From Ianthella basta (Eukaryota; Porifera; Demospongiae; Verongiida; Ianthellidae): a DNA stretch of 64,000 nt. The DNA lies in assembly GCA_964019415.1 (NCBI GenBank), contig OZ025887.1, forward strand, positions 2,446,806 through 2,510,805, written 5' to 3'. Positions within the stretch are counted from its first letter, which is position 1; the number at the start of each line of letters is the position of its first letter. The notes beneath the pieces are model-generated. The model made no database searches and was not told the DNA's origin. It saw only the letters and a list, made by a program, of their open reading frames with translations. This document shows, in pieces, positions 12,401-21,015 of this stretch. Made by a program: the position numbers and the translations under genes.

Positions 12401-15400
12401 CAAAGAGGGGGAAAAGGAGAGACTATGTTGAGAAGAGAAGGGAATATAAGAAAGCAGTGAGTAGAGCGAAGAGAAGTTTTGATGAAAGCAGACGAAATGA
12501 ACTGGATAGAGTGATAAGAAATCCTAAGAAGTGGTGGAGAATGGCAAGAAAGCTGGGCTTGACAAACGGTAAAAAAAAGAGGAGTGACATTGGTAAGGTA
12601 TATGATGAGCTGGGTGTGGTGAGACAGGGTAAGGAAGCCGTAGGGGTATGGAAGAGATACTTTCAAAATGTGTTGAATGAGGGGGGAAGATCAGAGGTTC
12701 AGGGAGATGAAGGGGGAGAAGAAGTAAATGGGGGGAATGAATTGTTAAATGAAGATGTGACAAGAGAAGAAGTGAAGCAGGCTTTGGACACTTTGAAGCG
12801 GAAAGCAGCCCCTGGGAGTGATAGGCTAACGGCTGAAATGGTATGCAGTGATGTCCTGGTGGATTTTTGGTGTAGCCTCTTCAGTTGGTGCTGGAAGAAT
12901 GGGATGGTTCCCTCGGAATGGCGAAGAAGCACCGTGGTCCCCATACCAAAGAGGAGTAGAAGTGGGGTATGCAAGACAGAGGATTTCCGGGGCATTTCAT
13001 TACTGCCAGTTGCTTATAAGGCGATGTGCAGTATTGCTCAGAATAGGTTGGTGCATGTAGTTGAAGAAAGGAAGCTGGTGGCAGAGGAGCAGGGAGGGTT
13101 TAGAAAAGGAAGAGGGTGCAGAGATCAGTTAATGACTTTGGTATTATTGGGGCAGGTGAAAGCAGTGACAAAGACAGGGATGTTTGCCAGTTTTATTGAC
13201 TTTAAGAAGGCATATGACAGGGTGGACAGAGGGAAGTTGTGGAGGTGTTTAGAGGGAATGGGGTTAGGAGGTCGCCTCTCAGCTTTCCTAAAGGCAGTTT
13301 ATGAGGATGTGAGTTGTGAAGTGAAGGTGGGAGAGGGACGAAGTGAACCTTTCAAAGTAACATGTGGGTTGAGACAGGGATGCATCCTTTCGCCACTGTT
13401 ATTCTCCTTGTATATCAATTCACTGATAACTAAGCTGAAAGAGGCAGGAGTGGGGGTAAAGTGCAGGGGTCAGCTAATCTCAGTGTTGTTGTATGCAGAT
13501 GACGCAGTGATTCTTGCAGAGGATGAAAAATCTATGAAGCATGGGTTGAACACATTAGTAGAATGGTGTAATGAATGGTCAGTTGAAGTGAATGTGGAAA
13601 AATGCGGGGTAATGCATGTGAGAAGGACAGGTATGAAAAGGACGGAGGAGAAGTTTGATGTTGGAGGTGAAGAGATTGCAGTGGTGCAGGAGTACAAGTA
13701 TCTTGGGTGTGTGATTGATGAGCACCTGCAAGGTACGAGAATGGTGGAGGAGAGAGGAAAGGCGGGAGCAAGAGCACTAAGTGACTGGCTCAGAAGGTGC
13801 AGGGCCACTGTGGGGGAAGTGAGAGGAGCTACCTTTGTGAGGCTGATGGAATCTCTCGTTGAGTCTGTGCTATTGTATGGGGCAGAGGTATGGGGTTGTG
13901 GAGCACAACTCGGGCCAGTTGAAAATGTGCAGATGCGGGCGGCAAGAATCTTTTTAGGGGTGGGGAGACTACACCCTTTGGTCTCCCTGCAATTTGAGAT
14001 GAACATGCTACCAATGAAATGGGTGGCAATGAAGAGAAGTATTGAGTTCTGGGTACAGGTAATGAGGATGACTGATGGCAGGTTATTGAAAGTTGTGATG
14101 CTTGAAGCCTTGGAAGTAGGGTGTAAAGTACGGTGGGTGAAAGAGCTACAACAAAGTTTGGTGAGGTTCAAATGGAAGGGGTTAGATGCTGAGGCCGTGA
14201 GTGGGTTGACATTGAAAGAAGTAAAGCAGGTGTTGAAGGACATAGCATGGAGGGAAGTGAGAGAAGTATGGAGGGAAGCAGCTAGGGAACGGCCAAAGCT
14301 GGAAGTGATTGGGAGTTTAATGGATGCTGAATGCAAGGCGCGGTGTGTGGAGATAGAGTGTAAGATGCAAAGGAGGATGATGGTGAAACTACGAGGGGGA
14401 ACAGCAGAATTAAGGGTAGAAACTGGCAGATGGTGTGGGTTAAGTAGGGGCGAACGACTTTGTAAGAACTGTGACAGTGGTGAAGTGGAAGATGTCAAGC
14501 ACTTTGTGTGCCGGTGTGTATTTGTGGCAGAAGAGAGGAGAGAAATGGCAAGGCTGATGAATGAGATAGTGGTGGGATGGGAGAGCATGAAGGATGATGA
14601 CAGGGTGATATGGGTACTGGAGGAGGCATGCAAAGATGGAAGAGTGCGGAAGGCGCTGCAGAGGATGTGGCAGAAAAGGACAAGCTGCCCTTAAAGAACT
14701 ATGCCCATTGTGATTCTTTTGACACTGTTACATTTAATTATATTATAGTGCTGCATGGGGCTGACACCCTAGTGTTTGTATTATACAACACGGTGCACTT
14801 AAATAATAATATATAATAATAATATAACGACGGCCAAGTTTAAATTCGATCATTGGACATAGACAGGGCTAACAAGCTGACCGCTGATAAGATGCCTAGG
14901 TGAACTCAGCTGCTTTGCACACAGGTATGTGCATAGCAGCATATTGGGCACAGTACGTAGGATGTTTTGACCATGAAGAAGGTTAGCAGCTACCAGAGCA
15001 CCTTTGTCTTTGAAATGTCCTACTTTGCCACTACATACATTTACTTACTATGCCCTTGAGTTCACCCTAGCATGACCCAGCCTCTATCACCTCATCATCA
15101 GATACAAAGGTATACACACACATGTAATTACTGGGCTACTGTGCCACTGTCACTGCTGGTTCTGTTTAAATACAGTAGCGTTCTTGTTGTGCTTTAGAGA
15201 AGGAAGTTATAGGTACATCATAAACATGCTGACTTTCAGAACATTTAGATATATATTAGGCATAATGGAACATGTGCTTCCCATTTACATGTATGCTTAC
15301 CATAAGCTTCTCCTGGCTGCAGTCCCTTCACCTCCACAACATGCATGAAACGTACAATTGAGTCATCTTCAAATTTGGTCATATTCCCTGAAGCTGAGCT

Positions 15401-18400
15401 GGTCAGAGACTTCCCCTTCAACCCATACTTGACCATTGATCCAGAGGTGGGAGCAAAGGTGACCCATGACACCAACATCGATGATGGGGTCTCTGCAAAT
15501 GAAAATGACACGCGTGGTAATAACAACCACCACATCATATATCTCTATAAGCCAATCATGAGATGGAGAGCTGGCAGGGAATGGAAGATGCTGTGAAGCT
15601 CTGAGTATAAAGTTATGCACCGTACACCAAAAATACATAATTATGATAAGGCAGCCATAAAATACTGAAAATTATGATTGATTGCAGTCTCCAGAGTAGG
15701 GTAATACCATATGCCAATGAATGAGGGGCTTTGTGTGTAACAGTTTCATGTTTGGGTACGAACCTGCAAGATTGTCAAGTGGCAAAACAGCTACAACATG
15801 ACAGGAGATGATAGCTGCATGATCTAGAACTTTCTTAGAGCTAACCTATATAAGAACCCATGATGTATTGAACCTTGCTGTTTTGTTGAGCTATGAATTG
15901 AGAAGGAGTTACATTGATCCGTGAATTGCGAGTCCTGTACGACTACGTATACACTGATAGCAGAGGGTGGTTAATCACCATGGCCAGCAAGCACATCAGT
16001 CTTCCTTCAACCTTTAAGGAAGGAGATCCGACTGAGTGGTTTCAGAGATACGAGATCTGTTGTGCTGCCAACGAGTGGACAGAGGCAATCCAACTTGTCA
16101 AGCTGCCTACCTTATTGGAAGGTGAGGCCCTGGCAGTGTGGCTGGACTTGGCCCCAGAGCATAAGCGAGATTACATAACTGCCAAGGAGAAAATCACAGC
16201 CCGAATGGCCCCTGTGAAATTCGTGTCGCTTGAGGACTTCCATGCTAGGAGATTACTTCCAGGAGAGTCACTCTCTGTTTTCGTGCACCAGCTGAAACAG
16301 ATGCTTACCCAGGCCATGCCTACTGTGAACGCGGAGACCCGAGAGCAGCTACTCTTGCACCAGTTTGTGACGGGGTTGCCAAGCCACGTAGGCAAACAGC
16401 TGCGGGCGGTTGGAGAACTCAACAAACTCGACAAGGTCCTCAAGAGAGCGAAGCTTCTTCTAACCTTAGAGGAGCAGGAGAGGTCAGCGGCCATTCAGAC
16501 AACCAACAGTCGACCCCATGAAATGGAAGCGCTCCAGGAGCAGATAACTACGCTAGCGGAGCAGGTTGCTGCCTTGACCACCCGATGACCACAGGGACGG
16601 TCTACTGCACTGCGCCGCTGCTACAATTGTCACCAGCCTGGCCATCTTCAACACAATTGCCCAGAGCAGCGGAGATGCTACTCCTGCGGACGGCAGGGAC
16701 ACCTGACTAAAGATTGCCGGGCGGGAAATGAGAGAGGGGTGTTCCACATGGGCCAGGAATGCTCCAGGAGACAGTAGGCCCTTCCAGCACAGTTGTGGCT
16801 GCCATCCGGACCAATGCATCTGTCATCAAAGGATGCTTGGGTGACCAGGAAGTTGCATAATGCTAGATTCTGGATCGTCCATATCTCTCGTTCAGGAGAG
16901 TGTCCTACCGGACTTGTCAGCAGAGCCAAGGGTAGTGTCTGCAGCAGGTGAGCCCATTTCAGTGGTGAGACATGTTAATCTTCCAGTGAAGATAGAACAG
17001 CTGCATGTTGACCATTCCTTAGTTGTTGTTCGTTCATTGATCACCCCAGTGATTCTCGGGCTAGACTTTCTAAGGAAACACTGTCTTGTGTTAGACTTCA
17101 CTTCTACACCTATAGGTGTTGCCTCATGGTCTGTTCAAACCGAGGATGACTGTCCAGCACCCAATGTATAGCCAATCTGGAAGGCAGCCCAGGATATACA
17201 AGTCAAGGCATGTGCAGTTGTATCTGTCAAGAAGCTGACGGATGAGACACCGGATGACTGCACAGTTCCACTATATGGCAAGCCAGCCTATGAGATGCCT
17301 CACTGTCCCATGCCACACTTGGCACCCATCTTGGATGAATTCAGGGATTTGTTTCGGACGTCACCAGGTTACACAAATCTGGCGGAGCATTTCATTCCTA
17401 CCTCCGGTCTCCCTGTCAAGATACCACCCAGGAGAATTCCAGCCAACTATCGAACAGAGGTAGAGAAGCAGATCCAGGCAATGTTGGAGGAGGACATAAT
17501 TGAGGAGAGTTCCAGTCCATGGATGGTGCCAGCAGTGTTTACTCAGAAGAAGAATGGTGACATCCGACTCTGTGTGGACTATCATGAACTAAACAAAAGA
17601 ACAGTGTAAGATGCCTACCCGCTCCCTCGTCCTGATGAGGTGCAGGATCAACTAGCCAGTTCCACAATGTTCTCAACCTTGGATCTACAAAGTGGCTACT
17701 GGCAGCTGCCAGTACACCCCGAAGACCAGCCGAAGACAGCTTTCAGCCCTGGGCCAGGGATGGGCTTGTTCCAGTTCCGCTGGATGCCATTCGGGCTCAC
17801 AGGGGCACCTGCCTCTTTCCAGAGTCTCATGGATAAAGTATGTCGAGGTCTGCCCTTCACTACCACTTATCTGGACAATGTCCTCGTTCATTCTGCCACA
17901 ATGGAAGAGCACAAAGCACATCTTCATGCATTATTCCAGAGGATATCAGCAGCAGGACTCACCCTGAGAGGCAAGAAATGTCACCTCGGTATGTCAAAGG
18001 TAACTTACCTTGGCCATGAGTTCTCTGCAGCTGGCACGGAGCCAGACAGCCAGAAGATGGCTGCAGTGCAAGAGTGGGAAGCACCCAAGGATGTCACAGA
18101 CCTGCGAAGCTTCCTGGGGCTTGCATCGTACTACAGACGTTACATCAGCAACTTTGCTGATATTGCAGCCCCTCTGCACCATCTAACAGACAAGGGAGTT
18201 CCCTTTGTCTGGGATGCAGAGTGCCAGTCTGCTTTTGACTTGTTGAAAACTAGGCTCACCCAAGCTCTAGTCCTAAGGTACCCAGATTATTCTGACTCAA
18301 CCTTCCAGTTGCTGACAGATGCAAGTGCAGTGGGCCTTGGGGTTATCTTGGAGCAAGATGGCCACGTTATTGCTTATGCCAGTAGGACCCTCACACAAGT

Positions 18401-20946
18401 GGAACGCAACTACAGTGTGATTAAAAAAGAATGTTTGGCATTGGTGTATGGGATGAAGCAATTTTGCCATTACCTCCTTGGTCACCACTTCAAAGTTCTC
18501 ATGGACCATGCTCCACTACAGTGGCTGTCAACCCAGAAAATGGAGGGCCTATTGGCCAGGTGGGCCCTTGCAATCCAGGAATATGACTTCTCCATTGTGT
18601 ACCGGAAGGGTTGCCTCAATGGGAATGCAGATGCTTTGTCACAGAGAGCTCCGACCACGAGGCATCAAAGTGCAGCCACTACCTGTGTTTCTCACTTCTC
18701 AGAGGACCTGTTGCAGCATCAGCAAGCTGACCTTGTCCTACGTCAACTCCATGAAGCCCTTTCACATTCCTCCACACGCCCAACAGGTCCCATGTGGAAA
18801 CAATCACCTTTTAATCGCTACCAACAGCTGTGGCCCCAGCTTACCCTGAAGCCTGGTGTGTCGCCAGTATACACCAGGACCAACCATGGAGGCCATCCCA
18901 TCACTGTACCACTCATCCCCAGTGCCTTACAGTCTAACCTCATCAGCCAGTATCATGATGCTCCAGGGGCTGCGCACATGGGACCTGAGAAGACGCAGCC
19001 AATCTACGCCATGTTGGCTACTGGGTTGGAATGTTGTATGACATCGACCAATACTGTTGCAATTGCTCGGTGTGCCAAGCCTCCAAGACCCTGTCACCAG
19101 TGAAGGCCCTCCTTGTGAATATTCCTATTGGGAAACCATGGGAAATGATTGCTGTCGATGTTCTGGAAGTCCAGGTGTCATACCAAAACAACAGATACTT
19201 GCTGGTCATCCAGGACTACTTTACCAAGTGGGCTGAAGCTGTGCCCCTTCCCGACCAGACGACTAACCGAATAACAGAGGAGCTTGTTAAGTCTTTACCC
19301 GTTATGATCTTCCGGATATTCTCCATACAGACCAGGGCCAGAATTTTGAGAGTGCTCTATTGCTGCAAACCCTGGATGCCTTTGGTGTTAGCAAAACCCG
19401 GACAACTGCCTACCACCTTCAAGGTGATGGAATGGTTGAACGTTTCAATCGTTCCCTGCTCCAGATGCTCCGTGCTTATGTCAGAGAACAGGCAGATTGG
19501 GAACGCTTTCTCCCCCTTGTCTTATTTGCGTATCGGACAGCAGAGCATGCAGCCACAGGACTTTCCCCATTTCAACTTATGTTTGGTCGAACACCACAGG
19601 CGCCACCACTTCCGCAAGCAACTGCCCATGAACCAGTGTCTTACCATGCCCAGTTATGTTCCAAACTAGCAGAACTTCATGATTTCATGGACATCAATCT
19701 CACTGAGGCAGCTAACCTCCAAAAGAAATTGTATGATAAGCGTACTCAGTCCAGATCCTTCCAAGTTGGCGAGAAAGTGTGGCTATCTGTCCCCACAGTT
19801 GGCAAGCTGGATCCCCGATGGGAAGGAGGGTGGGTCATACACTCTGTCCAAGGCCCAACAACATATAGCATCACTGATGGCAAAAGAAGCAAGACTGTTC
19901 ATGTGAACCGATTGCAACGTCACATTCAACCAGACCCTAAAACCCCCAGCCAAGAATTCATCACTACCTGGCAACCACCACTGTTTCACCATGACATTGT
20001 TAGTGATGACCCTCCCCCAGAACCACGGTACCCCCCTCGCATTTGCAGGCCACCTGACCACCTTCAGCTATAGCTCGAGACGAGCTTGTACTGAGAGGGG
20101 CGAATGTAACAGTTTCATGTTTGGGTACAAAGCTGCAAGATTGTCAAGTGGCAAAACAGCTACAACATGACAAGATATGATAGCTGCATGATCTAGAACT
20201 TTCTTAGAGCTAACCTATATAAGAACCCATGATGTATTGAACCTTGCTGTTTTGTTGAGCTGTGAGTTGAGAAGGAGTTACATTGATCTGTGAATTGCGA
20301 GTTCTGTACGACTATACTGGTAGCAGAGGGTGGTTAATCACCATGGTCAGCATTATCACGTTGTTAATACTGCTATTCTATAGGCCTTCATCTGGCAACA
20401 ACTATCAACCAATTGATTCATGATCGCTGCAGCCGTCCTCACACCCTGACTGTACTCAGTGGTACAATGGATCATTTGCGACAGCATGGCCGATGGCTGC
20501 TGTTGGTGACATAGGCCAAGTGACTTAGACTGTGCATAGTGTCCCATACAACAGCCTACACTAGGCACAACATGACACTACATGCGCACAGGTAGACTGC
20601 AGGTGGTGACGAGAGTGAACTACAGCGAGATTGAGAAGACACAAAACAACTGAACTACACAGCGCGACACATAAGACATAGTTCAAGATTCCTACTGTAA
20701 CTACGTAGGCAGCCACAATGGGGCAGGGTCCTTGCCGGGCGGATACAGGCACATACACAGGGATCGTGCGGATTGACTGACTTCAACGTAGTGAGCCCAG
20801 TGAGTCACAAGGGCGAGCCTAAAGCGTACGAAAAACTCACCAGTTGCCGCTAGGTGTACTTGCTGCGGCAGCGATTCGCCGCCGAGGCCTCCGCTAACGA
20901 CCAACTGCAGGGAGCCGACCAAGAAAATCAACAGCTCCCACACCAT
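6432..20946 (-). CDS. Purple acid phosphatase gene D (chimeric, 13 exons, complete)
   Basis: Exons in gene order: 20841-20946, 15301-15492, 8938-9123, 8351-8376, 8188-8273, 8048-8110, 7817-7931, 7438-7554, 7286-7328, 7127-7194, 6949-7020, 6738-6878, 6432-6497. They total 1281 nt, 426 residues plus TAG, with every phase consistent. Residues 1-19 are a signal peptide, so the product is secreted or lysosomal. About 30-125 is the N-terminal fibronectin-like domain and about 128-400 the metallophosphatase domain. Metal ligands sit in GDLGY (D133), GDLAYD (D163, Y166), PGNHE (N194), MAHRP (H277) and GHEHNYER (H320, H322). Possible N-glycosylation sites include NQT at 148 and NFT at 200. Exons 1, 2 and the start of exon 3 match gene E; the rest matches gene A. 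Intron 1 holds a dead LTR element, intron 2 a LINE and a foldback element, all removed by normal splicing if it works over 5 to 6 kb. Confidence 0.93.
9544..9766. mobile_element. Foldback element with an 88-bp hairpin (intron 2, gene D)
   Basis: Bases 9582-9669 and 9679-9766 are inverted repeats of 88 bp with about five mismatches, separated by a 9-nt loop. Both sides are flanked by aaatgaagcta (9533-9543, 9767-9777). Gene E has one copy of that word at the matching site (1796-1806), so the block is an insertion. The left 38 bp are not part of the hairpin. The stem would form in the phosphatase pre-mRNA. It has no coding capacity. Confidence 0.85.
10103..11179 (+). CDS. LINE ORF1 protein with PHD finger (copy D)
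   Basis: The first ATG of this frame is at 10103, giving 358 residues. Residues about 108-153 form a PHD-type zinc finger (CLC, then VCCEIC, WSHIRC, FVCYFC). It is followed at about 155-195 by heptad-rich coiled coil (LRKEVGGLREEMSMMKSEMD), a usual oligomerisation device of LINE ORF1 proteins. The tail is basic and would suit RNA binding. PHD fingers occur in ORF1 of several CR1-like lineages. A short frame at 10021 (MAASNVRARRL, ending at the TGA near 10115) precedes it and may be a uORF. The stop TGA overlaps the start of the ORF2 frame. Confidence 0.85.
   Translation: MGDCERREKRSVGRVIQKRRGQERKEIIHNIDGRTAEGVEKKSGDGIGTKIASKIGGQLEEVVDGVVGEGVDYVSDEGTDGRSGDGKVSLVKEGEPGLGETRDEAIRCLCTREVESGEMVCCEICEGWSHIRCLGMKEDAGVMEGKSFVCYFCLSACLVKLRKEVGGLREEMSMMKSEMDEMRVENERLRGLGLGGSQREEVLECMTQSEGVTGDKVEKMVVSDEREKQATWLQRSGQESSERQNDCGGNSPKSVGREKSAKYVSGVRKVWGTRKRESCNEIAKEMVRVVGKMSSRFFISKHVGQWKEKKVWWFVVKAQERDLLTLDEQWKHKYWRWQKVGRGERDFLAMEPVSEGHR
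11176..14694 (+). CDS. LINE ORF2: AP endonuclease and reverse transcriptase (copy D)
   Basis: The frame opens at a GTG overlapping the ORF1 stop; the first ATG is 11263, so translation is by reinitiation, -1 shifting or from that ATG. Numbering from 11176: residues 30-300 are an APE-type endonuclease (MCWNVCGW, VETWL, GDFNAR near 185, DHSLMSW near 289). Residues about 500-830 are a reverse transcriptase (APGSDRLTAEM near 543, DFKKAYDRVD near 673, GLRQGCILSPLLF near 731, catalytic YADD near 773). A CKNC...H...C zinc knuckle lies near 1096. The endonuclease would nick the target and the reverse transcriptase would copy LINE RNA in place. No stop or missing catalytic residue is visible in 1172 codons. 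Confidence 0.92.
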   Translation: MKATGEVAGGGEEEGLFADVGTRGEGRLSMMCWNVCGWGRGGGEMEKMREGHDMRAKVIDFYKPDVVALVETWLRGEEEIAVEGYRWFGRNRRNLHRKAVRGSGGVGLLVREEVLEKWAVEVIDADIEDILWVKLSQGNEDTLILAACYIPPESSSRGQGAEETLQLLSEQVAKFCSQGPLIICGDFNARCGELNTDRDGIPPRKVIDGVKNSQGEALVDFLRSTSMTEVNGRKGRDAFTCVSGKGCSVVDYCLVSKENFHIIENFKVTTMSESVEEMDCRGVVTRAPDHSLMSWEVATDWVSGMEEGKEEGELKDGMVKRYAVPEGYLEGEVERVRLLTDKVETAGNDQEVIDEIYGELTEMMRQGLVEMKVKRGKGGQPWFTKEIAKLRKAFHRTEREWLECNGSDAKRGKRRDYVEKRREYKKAVSRAKRSFDESRRNELDRVIRNPKKWWRMARKLGLTNGKKKRSDIGKVYDELGVVRQGKEAVGVWKRYFQNVLNEGGRSEVQGDEGGEEVNGGNELLNEDVTREEVKQALDTLKRKAAPGSDRLTAEMVCSDVLVDFWCSLFSWCWKNGMVPSEWRRSTVVPIPKRSRSGVCKTEDFRGISLLPVAYKAMCSIAQNRLVHVVEERKLVAEEQGGFRKGRGCRDQLMTLVLLGQVKAVTKTGMFASFIDFKKAYDRVDRGKLWRCLEGMGLGGRLSAFLKAVYEDVSCEVKVGEGRSEPFKVTCGLRQGCILSPLLFSLYINSLITKLKEAGVGVKCRGQLISVLLYADDAVILAEDEKSMKHGLNTLVEWCNEWSVEVNVEKCGVMHVRRTGMKRTEEKFDVGGEEIAVVQEYKYLGCVIDEHLQGTRMVEERGKAGARALSDWLRRCRATVGEVRGATFVRLMESLVESVLLYGAEVWGCGAQLGPVENVQMRAARIFLGVGRLHPLVSLQFEMNMLPMKWVAMKRSIEFWVQVMRMTDGRLLKVVMLEALEVGCKVRWVKELQQSLVRFKWKGLDAEAVSGLTLKEVKQVLKDIAWREVREVWREAARERPKLEVIGSLMDAECKARCVEIECKMQRRMMVKLRGGTAELRVETGRWCGLSRGERLCKNCDSGEVEDVKHFVCRCVFVAEERREMARLMNEIVVGWESMKDDDRVIWVLEEACKDGRVRKALQRMWQKRTSCP
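14827..15300. other. Remainder of intron 2, gene D, right of the LINE
   Basis: This is non-coding intron shared with genes E (about 1985-2426), C and B. It ends at the exon 2 donor. I see no further element. Confidence 0.6.
15736..15913 (+). repeat. 5' LTR of the gypsy-like element (copy D)
   Basis: It begins TGTAAC and ends GTTACA, a 6-bp inverted terminal repeat, and is 178 bp like its partner at the 3' end. CTATATAAG near 15847 is a likely TATA box. The two LTRs differ by several substitutions, so the insertion is not new. Confidence 0.8.
15955..15972 (+). promoter_or_regulatory. Primer-binding site resembling initiator tRNA-Met (copy D)
   Basis: TGATAGCAGAGGGTGGTT (TGGTAGCAGAGG in copy B and after the 3' LTRs) closely matches the complement of the initiator tRNA-Met 3' end as I recall it. 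It lies 41 nt after the LTR end, farther than usual. Confidence 0.6.
15980..16777 (+). pseudogene. gag of the gypsy-like element, broken (copy D)
   Basis: The ATG at 15980 opens a capsid-like domain (MASKHISLPSTF, WFQRYEICC, LQEQITTLAEQV). An in-frame TGA at 16586-16588 cuts it before two zinc knuckles in the same frame (CYNCHQPGHLQHNC and CYSCGRQGHLTKDC); the frame ends at TAG 16775. The knuckles would bind the element's RNA. The TGA occurs in all three copies. Confidence 0.85.
16860..20073 (+). pseudogene. pol of the gypsy-like element, broken (copy D)
   Basis: Order: aspartic protease (LDSGSS, ILGLDFL), reverse transcriptase, RNase H (LLTDAS), integrase (H-H-C-C zinc region, core with HTDQGQ and GMVERFN) and a basic C-terminal tail without a chromodomain. 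Lesions: TAG at 17169 after the protease (only in copies D and C), TAA near 17607 inside RT, a frame change near 19000-19040 in the integrase zinc region, and another near 19293. The RT active site reads YLDN instead of YLDD, which removes one metal ligand. The element cannot encode working enzymes. Confidence 0.88.
20093..20104 (+). promoter_or_regulatory. Polypurine tract of the gypsy-like element (copy D)
   Basis: GAGAGGGGCGAA lies directly before the 3' LTR, where plus-strand synthesis would be primed. Confidence 0.7.
20105..20282 (+). repeat. 3' LTR of the gypsy-like element (copy D)
   Basis: It is 178 bp, TGTAAC...GTTACA. It is followed by leader, primer site and the start of gag instead of host DNA, so a second internal region once began here. 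Confidence 0.8.
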
Positions 20947-21007
20947 TTTTCGATTCTCAGGTTTACACTCGGGGTCTACATCTACAAGCTGATGCCGTAC
21001 GCGTCAG

Positions 21008-21015
21008 TCTATATA
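21008..21015 (-). promoter_or_regulatory. TATA box of gene D, abutted by a transposon
   Basis: TATATAGA on the minus strand matches the gene E box in sequence and distance from the ATG (20946). The first base of the TIR element is 21016, so all native upstream sequence is displaced by 2.8 kb. Confidence 0.55.

Larger units (their letters stand above)
10011..14821 (+). mobile_element. Full-length APE-type LINE in intron 2 of gene D
   Basis: This non-LTR retrotransposon is about 4.8 kb, has two ORFs and lies antisense to the host gene. It starts at aagatggcggcc and ends in an AAT/TAA-rich tail (aataataatatataataat). Gene B has the empty site (gctatatataacgacgg near 46451). The target duplication is an ATATA-type word whose exact limits are blurred by the AT repeats. 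Both ORFs are open, so the copy looks young and possibly competent. The (TAA)-like tail and PHD-bearing ORF1 suggest the CR1/L2/I/Jockey side of the LINE tree; I cannot fix the clade. Confidence 0.9.
15736..20352 (+). mobile_element. Ty3/gypsy-like LTR retrotransposon in intron 1 of gene D, inactive
   Basis: Two 178-bp LTRs (TGTAAC...GTTACA) enclose a gag-protease-RT-RNase H-integrase order typical of Ty3/gypsy, antisense to the host gene. Gene E has the empty site (cttt-ctgcattatcacg near 2840). Right of the 3' LTR the similarity to the 5' end continues through the leader and primer site to the first ten bases of gag, then drops into host sequence. No target duplication is evident. The coding region has stops, frameshifts and a changed catalytic residue, nearly all shared by the three copies in this window. 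Confidence 0.9.

Noticed and set aside
11989..12666. 225-codon minus-strand frame in the endonuclease part of the LINE
   Set aside because: Antisense shadow of ORF2 with low-complexity composition.
13470..14633. 387-codon open frame on the minus strand inside LINE ORF2 (also 31699-32862)
   Set aside because: It is the antisense shadow of the purine-rich ORF2; the Ser/Thr/His/Pro-rich translation has no domain features.
15736..20352. Functional retrovirus-like element
   Set aside because: Stops, frame changes and YLDN in the RT box rule out working enzymes; no envelope gene is present.
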